From NCBI GenBank assembly GCA_021162935.1, contig JAGGXR010000168.1:1-64000 (forward strand): 64,000 nt of DNA, written 5' to 3'. Of the stretch, positions 25,006 to 33,042 are shown in pieces; within the stretch, counting starts at the first letter, position 1, and every line of letters starts with the position of its first letter. The stretch is from Deltaproteobacteria bacterium. GTDB taxonomy: Bacteria > Myxococcota_A > Polyangia > HGW-17 > SLPX01. The notes under the pieces are model-generated. The model saw only the letters and a list, made by a program, of their open reading frames with translations. It did no database searches and had not been told where the DNA came from. The position numbers and the translations under genes are program-made.

Positions 25006-26400
25006 TCACAGCCCAAAAAGACCACGACAGTCCTTCACCGTGACCAAAATCATGAGGGCGAAGAGCAACAGCAACACGAAGTAATGCACCTTGGCCTCGG
25101 TGGTCGGTGCCAGCCGCCGCCGCGTCACGAATTCCATGAGCCGAAACACGAAATGGCCGCCGTCCAGGGCGGGCAGGGGCAAGATGTTGAACAGACCCAA
25201 CATGACGCTCAGGTACATCACGACGGACAGACCATAGACGAACCCCTGGCGCATCCTGGTCTTGACCACGACCACGATCCCCACGGGGCCCGCCACCTGC
25301 GATGCCGTGGCCGAGGGACGATGCCACAGGCCGGACAGCATCTGTCCGATCCCCACGAGCATTTCCTTGGACTTGACCACCGGATACTCCATGGCGAGTT
25401 TGAGCCGTTCACCAAGCGGCACCTTCATCCATTCGGTGGCCTGCTCGAACACCACACCGATGAGCCCGGACCGGTCCGGATAGACCTTCACGTCGAGCCG
25501 CTTGTCCCCTCGTCTCACCGTCAGGACGAGGAGCTTCTCCATGTGCGCCGGACAGGACAGACCCCGACGCGCCGCAGCGAATCGCTTGCGCAGATCGGCC
25601 ATACTCGCCACTGACACACCGTCGGCGGACACAATGCGATCACCGGGACGCAAACCCGCCCGCAACAGATCGGTACGACCGATCCCCGTCACCCATAATC
25701 CCCGTGCCATGGGCACGTAGAGCCCGGCCAACGATGACCTCCCTGACGCCACGGTCAGGTCGAGAGTCTGAGGCTGCGAGGCCAGGTGCCACTCGAGTTC
25801 CAACTGCTTCGTTCCGCGCAGCACCTCCAAATGGACGACACGCTGATCCTCGGGCACGTGCCGGCAGCCCCGCAGATAGTCTACCACGATGGCGCGATAG
25901 GCCTGGTAGCTGTCCACCGTCTTGCCGTCAACGGCCACGATGCGATCACCCTGCCGCAAACCGGCCTTGGCAGCAGGCCTCGCCTTGGCCACCTGAGACA
26001 AAACCAATGGATAATGCTCGGGTTGGACCGGAACGCCTTTGAACCCGAACAGGATGATGGCCATCACCCAGGCAAATAGGTAATTGATCCCCGGCCCGGC
26101 CACCACCACGGCCATCCGCTTGAGCACCGGCTGGTTCAAAAAGGCAGTAGGATCGTCCTCTCGATAGTCATCTTCGTCGTATGGATTCGAGCCGGCGATT
26201 TTCACATAGCCGCCCAGGGGAATCCAGGCCACCTGAAACCGGGTCTCACCCCAGCGCCACTCGAGATGCGGAATCGCCGGGCCAAAACCAATGCTGAACA
26301 CGTCCACGCGCATGCCCGACCACTTGGCCACAAGAAAATGACCGAACTCGTGGATGGTCACCAAAAATCCGAGCGCCAGTATCGCCAAAAACCACGTCAT
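25006..26400 (-). CDS. rseP: RseP-type site-2 protease, second paralogue
   Basis: 464 residues, the usual RseP length. HEFGH lies at residues 17-21, IGFGPAIPHLEWRWGET and IPLGGYVKIAG follow, two PDZ-like modules lie in the middle (GLRQGDRIVAVDG and GLRPGDRIVSADG), and the second metal motif LPLPALDGGHFVF lies near the end, before two helices. It should cut membrane-embedded substrates within the bilayer. The paralogue at 6833-8470 is longer by one PDZ. Here the upstream gene is an M24 peptidase and the downstream gene a small lipoprotein, so the two RseP copies sit in different settings and probably have different substrates. Confidence 0.93.
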   Translation of the reverse strand: MTWFLAILALGFLVTIHEFGHFLVAKWSGMRVDVFSIGFGPAIPHLEWRWGETRFQVAWIPLGGYVKIAGSNPYDEDDYREDDPTAFLNQPVLKRMAVVVAGPGINYLFAWVMAIILFGFKGVPVQPEHYPLVLSQVAKARPAAKAGLRQGDRIVAVDGKTVDSYQAYRAIVVDYLRGCRHVPEDQRVVHLEVLRGTKQLELEWHLASQPQTLDLTVASGRSSLAGLYVPMARGLWVTGIGRTDLLRAGLRPGDRIVSADGVSVASMADLRKRFAAARRGLSCPAHMEKLLVLTVRRGDKRLDVKVYPDRSGLIGVVFEQATEWMKVPLGERLKLAMEYPVVKSKEMLVGIGQMLSGLWHRPSATASQVAGPVGIVVVVKTRMRQGFVYGLSVVMYLSVMLGLFNILPLPALDGGHFVFRLMEFVTRRRLAPTTEAKVHYFVLLLLFALMILVTVKDCRGLFGL

Positions 26401-26468
26401 CTATTTCCCTTTGTGCACCTTGCGCATTGCCCCCCGGGCATCTGGAAAAAAAGCACGGATCGATCGAC

Positions 26469-27653
26469 TCAGTCGATGACCACGAGTTCCTTCTGAACAG
26501 GCCCGTAGATCACGGGACGATTCTCTGCGGAAATGTAGACGTCGATCTCGGTACGAACCCCAATCTTGCGGTCGTAGAGATAAATGCCCGGCTCGATAGA
26601 AAACATGGCTCCAGGCACGAGACGGCGACGATCCTGGGTTTCCAGGTTGTCGATGTTCGCACCATTTCCATGCACCTCGCGACCGATGCTATGCCCGGTG
26701 CGATGCACGAAATACTCGCCGTAACCTGCTTCGGTCACCACACCTCGACACACGTCATCCACCTCGTAGCCATGCACCTCGTGGCCGGCTTCGAGCCGCT
26801 CACCAATGAACGCCACGGCCTTGTCCCGGGCCTGCATGACCACGTCGAACACCTCGCGATAGAGCGGATCCGGTTCCTGGGAACCGACCTGCGCGCACCA
26901 GGTGATGTCATAGTAGATTGCATCCTCCTGGTCGAGCCGCGTCCACAAATCGATGAGCAGCCGATGACCAGGCTCGACCAACTTGGCAAGCTCGGCCCTG
27001 GGTTCGAAATGGGGGTCGGCCGCATGCTCGTCCACCCCGACGATGGGCGGCGTACCATCCCATGTGAGCCCTTCGCGGGTGAACCCGTCCAGCATGAACT
27101 TCTGGACATCCACCTCGTTCGGCACCTTGCCGGCATTGATACGGGCTGCGATTTCCTTCCAGGTCTCTTCGAGCACGAGGTGCATCTTGCGACCCGCCTC
27201 GACGTGGGTCTCATAGCCGGCCTCGTCCACGAGGCCCTCGAACCGCTGCACCAGATCCGCCGAGGACACCACCTCGACCCCCTTGGATCGCACCAACTCC
27301 ACCGTACCGCCGTCCACCACGGAAATATAGGGAATGGAGCAATCGGGCGAGTACTGCATGGCCACCGTACCGAGCCCCAAAACCATCTCTGCGAGACGAT
27401 CCCCCATCTCCTTCCAGGACGAATAGAGCACCTTCTTGCCGGGCAGGCTGTCCAGCTTGCCCGGCTCCACCCTATGGGCCAACTTGACCGGCTCACCATG
27501 CGCCGGGATCATGTAATACCACCGCCGCGACGCATGCTTGTTCGGCAGCCCTAGGACACGATACGAAATCGGGTCCCGATTCCCGAAATCGAAAAACAAC
27601 CAACCGCCGATATTGAATTCGTCTAGTGCCGCCTGAATCGCCTCGAGATTCAT
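26469..27653 (-). CDS. M24-family metallopeptidase (Xaa-Pro aminopeptidase-like)
   Basis: 394 residues. The C-terminal pita-bread domain has the five metal ligands in order: Asp of LIDLWTRL, Asp of YYDITWCAQVG, His of HRTGHSIGREVHGNG, Glu of MFSIEPGIYL and Glu of GVRTEIDVYI. The N-terminal 150 residues form a creatinase-like domain with the start WLFFDFGNRDPISYRVLG. The enzyme probably removes N-terminal residues from peptides with Pro in position 2 or a related dipeptide. AAGGAGAT lies upstream of the start at 27653; the frame is open for 18 more codons. The next gene downstream, 68 bp away, is an RseP paralogue. Confidence 0.9.
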   Translation of the reverse strand: MNLEAIQAALDEFNIGGWLFFDFGNRDPISYRVLGLPNKHASRRWYYMIPAHGEPVKLAHRVEPGKLDSLPGKKVLYSSWKEMGDRLAEMVLGLGTVAMQYSPDCSIPYISVVDGGTVELVRSKGVEVVSSADLVQRFEGLVDEAGYETHVEAGRKMHLVLEETWKEIAARINAGKVPNEVDVQKFMLDGFTREGLTWDGTPPIVGVDEHAADPHFEPRAELAKLVEPGHRLLIDLWTRLDQEDAIYYDITWCAQVGSQEPDPLYREVFDVVMQARDKAVAFIGERLEAGHEVHGYEVDDVCRGVVTEAGYGEYFVHRTGHSIGREVHGNGANIDNLETQDRRRLVPGAMFSIEPGIYLYDRKIGVRTEIDVYISAENRPVIYGPVQKELVVID

Positions 27654-28177
27654 CCTCAATCTCCTTTCGTGATCATCACGATCTTTTTCGATCGAACAGT
27701 CGAACACGAACAGTCATGACCGCTCGTGCTCGGCGGGCCCTCGGGTCCGTCATCCCCAACAAACCATCTGTACGTCCATGTACTATCCAAAAAGTATCCA
27801 GGCAACAGAAAAACTCGACAGCCGGAGAGCCCGAGGAGGACGCACCCACAGACAACAACAGGCCAGACGGAAGCGGAACAGACAATGACGAAGACGGCGC
27901 AGCCAAACAGACGACGGCAAAAAACCCAAGGACAGGATGCCATGCAAAACAAGAAACGATTTGACAGTGAGGATCATCCCTGGCACGAACAGCCAGTCAG
28001 CGTCGCTTTGCTCCGGTGGCGATCGGACTCACCTCATCGATCGGAATCATCGGATCGGAATCACTGAATCGGGTGATCGGCGTGGAATGAAATCCATGAT
28101 CGAATGCAACTGGCGACGACCCCAGAGACGAAGAAACAGTGATGCCTCCGCAGGAGGTGTATGGGAGTTTCAAACAC
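27654..28177. other. Divergent intergenic region rich in GATCGA-like words
   Basis: 524 bp between the M24 peptidase gene (leftward) and the MFS gene (rightward), so it must hold both promoters. It is low in complexity, with repeated words such as GATCGAAC, CGAACA and ATCGGAATCA (twice near 28039-28064). No convincing gene or full-consensus promoter was identified. Confidence 0.4.
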
Positions 28178-29653
28178 ATGGCTGAGAAAATCAGAAAACT
28201 TCTGAGGGATTCGAAGGCGGCTCGTTGGGGTGCCCTGCTCATCTTGTCCTTTGCAATGTTCGCCGGCTACTGGTTCACAGAAGTCATCGACCCCATCAAG
28301 GGCCCGCTCGAAGCCTCGTACGGCTGGAGCAGTTCGGACTTCGGCGCCGTGGTCAGCGCCTACGGCTGGTTCAACGTGTTCCTCGGCATGCTCGTCATCG
28401 CGGGCATCGTGCTCGACAAAATGGGCATCCGCTTCAGCACGTTGGCGGCCACCATCACCATGGTGGCTGGTGCCAGCCTGAAGTACTATGCCCTGTCCGG
28501 ACGCGTCGACCCCACCAGCACCATCATGGGCATGCGCACCCAAATCCTCTTGGCGTCGCTTGGATATGCGACTTTCGGCGTCGGGGTCGAATACGCGGGC
28601 ATCACCGTGTCCAAATCCATCGTCAAGTGGTTCAAGGGCAAGGAGATGGCCCTCGCCATGGGCATGCAGGTAGCCCTCGCGCGCCTGGGCTCCTTCGTCC
28701 CCCTGGCATTCGGCGCCAAATTTGCCAAAGAGACGAGCATCCCAACCTACGTCCTGGTGAGCCTCCTCGCCCTGGTCATCGGCTTCTTCTCCATGCTCAT
28801 GTATAACGTCATGGACAGGAAACTCGAAGCGGAAGATGCGGCCAGCGCGGCGAACGGCGACTCGGAAAAAGACAAGTTCAAGTTCTCCGACCTCAAGGCC
28901 ATCGTCGGCAACCTGGGCTTCTGGTACATCGCCCTGCTCTGTGTCCTGTTCTACTCAGCCGTGTTCCCCTTCTACAAGTACGGCCCGGACCTGATGGTCA
29001 ACAAGTTTCATGTGCCGGAAAGCTGGGCCGGCATCATTCCGAGCCTCGTTCCCTTCGGTACCATCTTCTTGACGCCTCTGTTCGGCGGCATCTACGACAA
29101 GAAAGGCAAAGGCGCCACGATCATGATCATCGGTGCCATCATGCTCGTATTCGTACACGTCGTGTTCTATCTGCCCTTCATCGACAGCATGTACGTGGCC
29201 ATCGCCAACTCGATCCTGCTCGGAATCGCCTTCTCCCTGGTTCCTTCGGCCATGTGGCCCTCGGTCCCCAAACTCATCCCGGAAAAACAGCTCGGTTCCG
29301 CCTATGCGCTCATCTTCTGGATTCAAAACTGGGGCCTGATGGGTATCCCGTTCATCATCGGTAAAGTCCTGGACAAGACAAATCCGACCATTGCCCCGAT
29401 GATCGCCAAGTACCAGGCCCAATTCAAAGCGCAGGGCATGACCACCGAGCAAATCGCCCATCACATCGACAAGCTGAAAGCGGCCGGCACCATCCCGACC
29501 TACAACTACGCCACCACCTGGCTCATTTTTATCGGGCTGTCTCTGCTGGCCGTCGTCATCGCCTTCCTGCTCAAACGCGAGAACAAAAGGAGGGGATACG
29601 GCCTCCAAATGCCCAATATCGAAAGCGAAAGAAACCAGACCGACTCAGCCTAA
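28178..29653 (+). CDS. MFS transporter
   Basis: 491 residues with about 12 hydrophobic segments. The first loop between helices 2 and 3 has DKMGIR, a form of the MFS motif A, and a Trp/Gly-rich YGWFNVFLGM helix precedes it. The cytoplasmic loop near residues 208-240 is charged, splitting the two six-helix halves. A region of about 50 residues between helices 10 and 11 is predicted outside the membrane (YQAQFKAQGMTTEQIAHHIDKLK). The C-terminus is ENKRRGYGLQMPNIE. Close relatives are typical of Bacteroidetes-type MFS proteins in my recollection, so transfer is possible but not shown. The start at 28178 is preceded by GGGAG at ten bases; an ATG at 28142 is a less likely alternative. The substrate is unknown. 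Confidence 0.85.
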   Translation: MAEKIRKLLRDSKAARWGALLILSFAMFAGYWFTEVIDPIKGPLEASYGWSSSDFGAVVSAYGWFNVFLGMLVIAGIVLDKMGIRFSTLAATITMVAGASLKYYALSGRVDPTSTIMGMRTQILLASLGYATFGVGVEYAGITVSKSIVKWFKGKEMALAMGMQVALARLGSFVPLAFGAKFAKETSIPTYVLVSLLALVIGFFSMLMYNVMDRKLEAEDAASAANGDSEKDKFKFSDLKAIVGNLGFWYIALLCVLFYSAVFPFYKYGPDLMVNKFHVPESWAGIIPSLVPFGTIFLTPLFGGIYDKKGKGATIMIIGAIMLVFVHVVFYLPFIDSMYVAIANSILLGIAFSLVPSAMWPSVPKLIPEKQLGSAYALIFWIQNWGLMGIPFIIGKVLDKTNPTIAPMIAKYQAQFKAQGMTTEQIAHHIDKLKAAGTIPTYNYATTWLIFIGLSLLAVVIAFLLKRENKRRGYGLQMPNIESERNQTDSA

Positions 29654-30082
29654 CCTGACCGACCATCTCTCCATCACGACACAATCTGGACCTCACCAGA
29701 GCCACACGCCCCTCGGCCGCATATGGCAAGCGAAGCGACTCTCCTCCGGTCCAAACCACCGTACCACCTGGGCATTCGCCTGAACCGAGACGCAAAAAAT
29801 CCGCATGTTGCGCCGATGGAGGCTGCTCAGTCGAGGCGCTGCCGAACGCGGCCCCTCGGGTCGCGGTCACACGAGCCGTCCGAAAGAGGCCAACATGCGG
29901 ATTCCAGAGTCTGGGTTCTTCCACCCAGCACATGTGAAGCCGGGCCCCATGTGCGGACGCATATCATTTTTTGAGACCCACTTGCGTTTTTCGAAACGTC
30001 TATTACCTTGTCACGACACGAGCCACCGCGACAGCCTTCGTCCTCTGGCGCATGACGAACCCCACGAAGTAGGCCGAAAACC
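29654..30082. other. Intergenic region with a 13-bp inverted repeat
   Basis: 429 bp between the MFS gene and ribF. AATCCGCATGTTG (29798-29810) and CAACATGCGGATT (29891-29903) are perfect inverted repeats 80 bp apart and could close a long stem around a GC-rich loop, as in a structured leader or small RNA. An AT-rich stretch before ribF (about 29968-30005) may hold its promoter. No riboswitch type is recognised and no gene was found. Confidence 0.45.
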
Positions 30083-31012
30083 ATGCGCGTATTCCAAAAA
30101 CCCAGCGAAGCAGCAGCAGCATTCCCAGGGGCCATTATGGCCCTTGGCAACTTCGACGGCGTTCACCTGGGACACAGGGCCCTCTTCGAGGTGGCCTGCC
30201 AACAGGCCAAAGATCGCAACCAACCCTGGGGTGTCGTCACCTTCGAGCCGCACCCGGCTCGGGTCCTCGCGCCCGAGTTGGCGCCGCGCCTGATCACCAC
30301 GCCGCAGGGCAAACTCGACCTGATTCGCGAAAGCGCTCCCGATCTGACCCTGGTCCTGCCGTTCACCCAAGGTCTGTCCCGCATGACACCTGACCAGTTC
30401 GTCAACGACGTCCTCGTAAGGCAACTGCGACCCTCGGCCCTCGTGGTGGGACACGACTTCACCTTTGGATCCGGGCGGGCGGGCACGGTCTCGGACCTGC
30501 GGGACATGGCTGCAACCCACGACTTTCAGGTCCACGTTCTCGACCCCTTCGCGATTCACGGCATGGTCGTCAGTTCCACGAAAGTACGGGCCTTCGTGCT
30601 TTCTGGTCGCGTCTACGCCGCGTCCCTGCTGCTCGGACGCCCTTTCGTCCTGACCGGCCCCGTGATCCGAGGCGACGGCCGCGGCAAGACCATCGGATTT
30701 CCAACAGCCAACATCGACGCCGAACAGGAACTTCTGCCTAGCGCTGGTGTCTATGCCTGCTGGTTCGACGTCAAGGGCCATCACATGCCCGCGGCCGTCA
30801 ACGTGGGACGCCTACCCACCTTCCGCGCCGACGGCATCCTCACCGTGGAGGCCCACGTTCTGGACTGGTCCGGCGACCTGTACGGACAACGGGTCTCCAT
30901 CGAATTCGTGCGACGCATCCGACAGGAACGCCGCTTTGCATCACCCGACGAACTGGCGAAACAGATCCAACTCGATCTGGCCCGAACCAGAGAGGTCCTG
31001 CTCAAGCTATGA
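30083..31012 (+). CDS. ribF: Bifunctional riboflavin kinase / FAD synthetase
   Basis: 309 residues. The N-terminal adenylyltransferase domain has ALGNFDGVHLGHRALF (residues 20-35, the HIGH-like nucleotide site) and VGHDFTFGSGRAG (about 130-142) and STKVRAFVLSG. The C-terminal kinase domain has GRPFVLTGPVIRGDGRGKTIGFPTANI (about 190-215), with the conserved GFPTAN motif. It turns riboflavin into FMN and then FAD in the cytoplasm. Full length and intact. It supplies FAD for flavoenzymes such as the molybdenum hydroxylase of this window, although not physically linked to it. A weak AGG site precedes the start. Confidence 0.95.
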   Translation: MRVFQKPSEAAAAFPGAIMALGNFDGVHLGHRALFEVACQQAKDRNQPWGVVTFEPHPARVLAPELAPRLITTPQGKLDLIRESAPDLTLVLPFTQGLSRMTPDQFVNDVLVRQLRPSALVVGHDFTFGSGRAGTVSDLRDMAATHDFQVHVLDPFAIHGMVVSSTKVRAFVLSGRVYAASLLLGRPFVLTGPVIRGDGRGKTIGFPTANIDAEQELLPSAGVYACWFDVKGHHMPAAVNVGRLPTFRADGILTVEAHVLDWSGDLYGQRVSIEFVRRIRQERRFASPDELAKQIQLDLARTREVLLKL

Positions 31013-31155
31013 TCAACAGGTCGGTCGCTCCGTGCGATGGTCACGACCGCACCCACAGTTGCCGACCATCGAACAAGACGAGCGAACAGGACCATCGACC
31101 GTGACCATGAACCGCAACCATCGAACAGAACCATCGACCTCGACTGGAGTTGCTC

Positions 31156-31710
31156 ATGCCCGACGATCGAACCATCCTTGCGAGTGAAACCCTGGCGCGA
31201 CTCTACGAGTCCCAGGGACAACCCGAACGGGCCAAGGCCCTGCGGGGACGCATCGAGACAGAGGGCCGATGGACCCTGGTCGAGCAGGGGCCAAGACAAC
31301 CGAAACGACGAGGCAGACCAAACAACGCGGCGGCAGTCCGATCCTCGATGCACTGCCGCGTCTCGAAAAATCAACTCTCGTGCGAATGGACAGTGCTGGA
31401 ATCGGATATTCAAACCGCCAGGGCGCACCTCCACGAAGAACTCCAGGCAGATGCCACGCTTGCCCTGCGAGTCATGAGCTATCACCGAGAACAGCCGGAC
31501 ACACCAGTTTTTTGGCAGACAACAGACATTGCTCCAGACGCCTCGGTCGTCCTCGAATCACCCGAACCATTGCCCCTCTGGGTCACGGTTTCGGTGGGGC
31601 TCATCGCCCGAACCGGCCGCTTTCAGCCCATTGCCCACGCCCCTTCGATGACCACGGAAACTTCAACCACCACCGAATCGTCGAACGACCCGCAGGGATC
31701 AAAAACCTGA
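31156..31710 (+). CDS. Hypothetical protein with TPR-like N-terminus
   Basis: 184 residues. Residues 5-35 (ILASETLARLYESQGQPERAKALRGRI) look like one TPR-type helical pair. After a basic linker, a beta-rich domain of about 100 residues follows (MHCRVSKNQLSCEW ... VTVSVGLIARTGRFQPIAHAPSM) and resembles proteins of the DUF4912 kind in shape, but I cannot assign it with confidence. The tail is Ser/Thr-rich. TGGAG precedes the ATG at 31156. The gene is 143 bp downstream of ribF on the same strand and converges with the next gene. Conserved order with ribF would support an operon. Confidence 0.6.
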   Translation: MPDDRTILASETLARLYESQGQPERAKALRGRIETEGRWTLVEQGPRQPKRRGRPNNAAAVRSSMHCRVSKNQLSCEWTVLESDIQTARAHLHEELQADATLALRVMSYHREQPDTPVFWQTTDIAPDASVVLESPEPLPLWVTVSVGLIARTGRFQPIAHAPSMTTETSTTTESSNDPQGSKT

Positions 31711-31855
31711 AGCCAGACGATGCGACGTGGCCATTGGAACCAGTGGGGTACGAGCAGCACCGGGTACGGCGCCGAACCAGTCAGCTTCCATTCACGCTCT
31801 TTGCAATCTGTGGCAGTAGGGGTAAAAGTCGGCGCCGGATGCGACGCCAAGCGAG

Positions 31856-32947
31856 TCAGCGGGGATTGGCTGGACGCGGACGGGCGCCGGGCCTGGCGGT
31901 GGAACGGGGTCGCGCGACCGAATGCGGTGACGCGCCAGCTACCGAACCGGCTGAACCCGCCATGACACCGGTCGGGGTTCCGCCCCCTGCAGAGATGGCG
32001 GCGAAATCGGCGGCAGCCCCCGTCCTGTTGGGCTGAGCCACGGTCGTGGTGGGCGCCATGACCGGCTGGTGCTTGGACAAGACACAGCGAAATCCGATAT
32101 CGTCCCCTCTCGTGTTGGGCAGAAGTCGGAATCGATACGAGGCCCAAAGCGGGCTTGGGCTCCCCGTATAGCCGCCGCCTCGTAGAATCTTGTACCGATA
32201 CACGCGGCGGCCGGTGACCGGATCCGTCGGATTGGACGGTCCAGCCGGGTTGCGCGCAGCCTCGGGCCTACGATAAAATTGCGCGTCATACCAGTCGCTG
32301 ACCCACTCCCACACATTGCCGGTCATGCCCAGGGCACCAAAGGGGCTCGCTCCCGTGGGATGCTTCCCCACCACCTGGATTTTGCGCCCGCACACATCGA
32401 TATTGGCTCTCTTGCAATTCGGCGGGCTGTTGCCCCAGGCGTATCGCCTGCTGTCGGTTCCCCTGGCGGCCTTCTCCCATTCGGCCTCGGTGGGCAGTCT
32501 CTTGCCCAGGGCCCGGCAATAGGTGTCGGCATCCTTCCAGCTCACGCCCACCACCGGATACTTCGAATTCACCTTGATCCGCACCTTCTTGGTCGTCTTT
32601 TCCCGAATCCGGCCCACGGGCGCCTTGCCGAGCAAAATATAATGCGGCTTGCGACAGCGACCAGCCGTGACACATCGATTGTACTGCGCGAAGGTCACCT
32701 CGGTCTTGTCGATAAGGAAGGCGTCCACAAACACCATGTGCGACGGCTCCTCATCCACGTCGCCCGAATAGGATCCCATATGAAACCGACCAGCCGGCAC
32801 GCAAACCATGCCTGACCTGGACATGCCACAGGGCGTCGCGCTGCTGCTTCGATGCGCAGGCCGAGCCGACGTGTCTTGCTGCGACATTACGGCGAGCGCC
32901 GCTGCGCCCACCAGTGCCACGCCCCACCAATGCCACGACTGCTTCAT
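31856..32947 (-). CDS. Exported formylglycine-generating-enzyme-like (SUMF1) domain protein
   Basis: 363 residues. A signal peptide covers the first 28 or so residues. The SUMF1/FGE-sulfatase domain runs from about 46 to 290: MVCVPAGRFHMGSYSGDVDEEPSHMVFVDAFLIDKTEVTFAQY at its start, RLPTEAEWEKAARG, YAWGNSPP, GMTGNVWEWVSDWYD and GFRCVL. True FGEs need two active-site Cys near the C-terminus; only the Cys in GFRCVL is obvious there, so this is more likely a domain of unknown catalytic use, as common in surface proteins. The last 65 residues are Ala, Pro, Arg and Ser-rich. AGGAGG lies upstream of the start. Confidence 0.88.
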   Translation of the reverse strand: MKQSWHWWGVALVGAAALAVMSQQDTSARPAHRSSSATPCGMSRSGMVCVPAGRFHMGSYSGDVDEEPSHMVFVDAFLIDKTEVTFAQYNRCVTAGRCRKPHYILLGKAPVGRIREKTTKKVRIKVNSKYPVVGVSWKDADTYCRALGKRLPTEAEWEKAARGTDSRRYAWGNSPPNCKRANIDVCGRKIQVVGKHPTGASPFGALGMTGNVWEWVSDWYDAQFYRRPEAARNPAGPSNPTDPVTGRRVYRYKILRGGGYTGSPSPLWASYRFRLLPNTRGDDIGFRCVLSKHQPVMAPTTTVAQPNRTGAAADFAAISAGGGTPTGVMAGSAGSVAGASPHSVARPRSTARPGARPRPANPR

Positions 32948-33042
32948 CGATTCCTCCTGTCCGTTCCAGATTCCGGACTCATTCTCAACAGATCGCCAAC
33001 CACGTACCGCCCCCTCGACGGTTTGTCGTCAGGTTCCTTCTT

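Noticed and set aside
27961-28000. TTGACA and TGGCACG words before the MFS gene as sigma-70 or sigma-54 promoter
   Set aside because: No matching -10 box at 16-18 bp, and no GC at the right distance for sigma-54.
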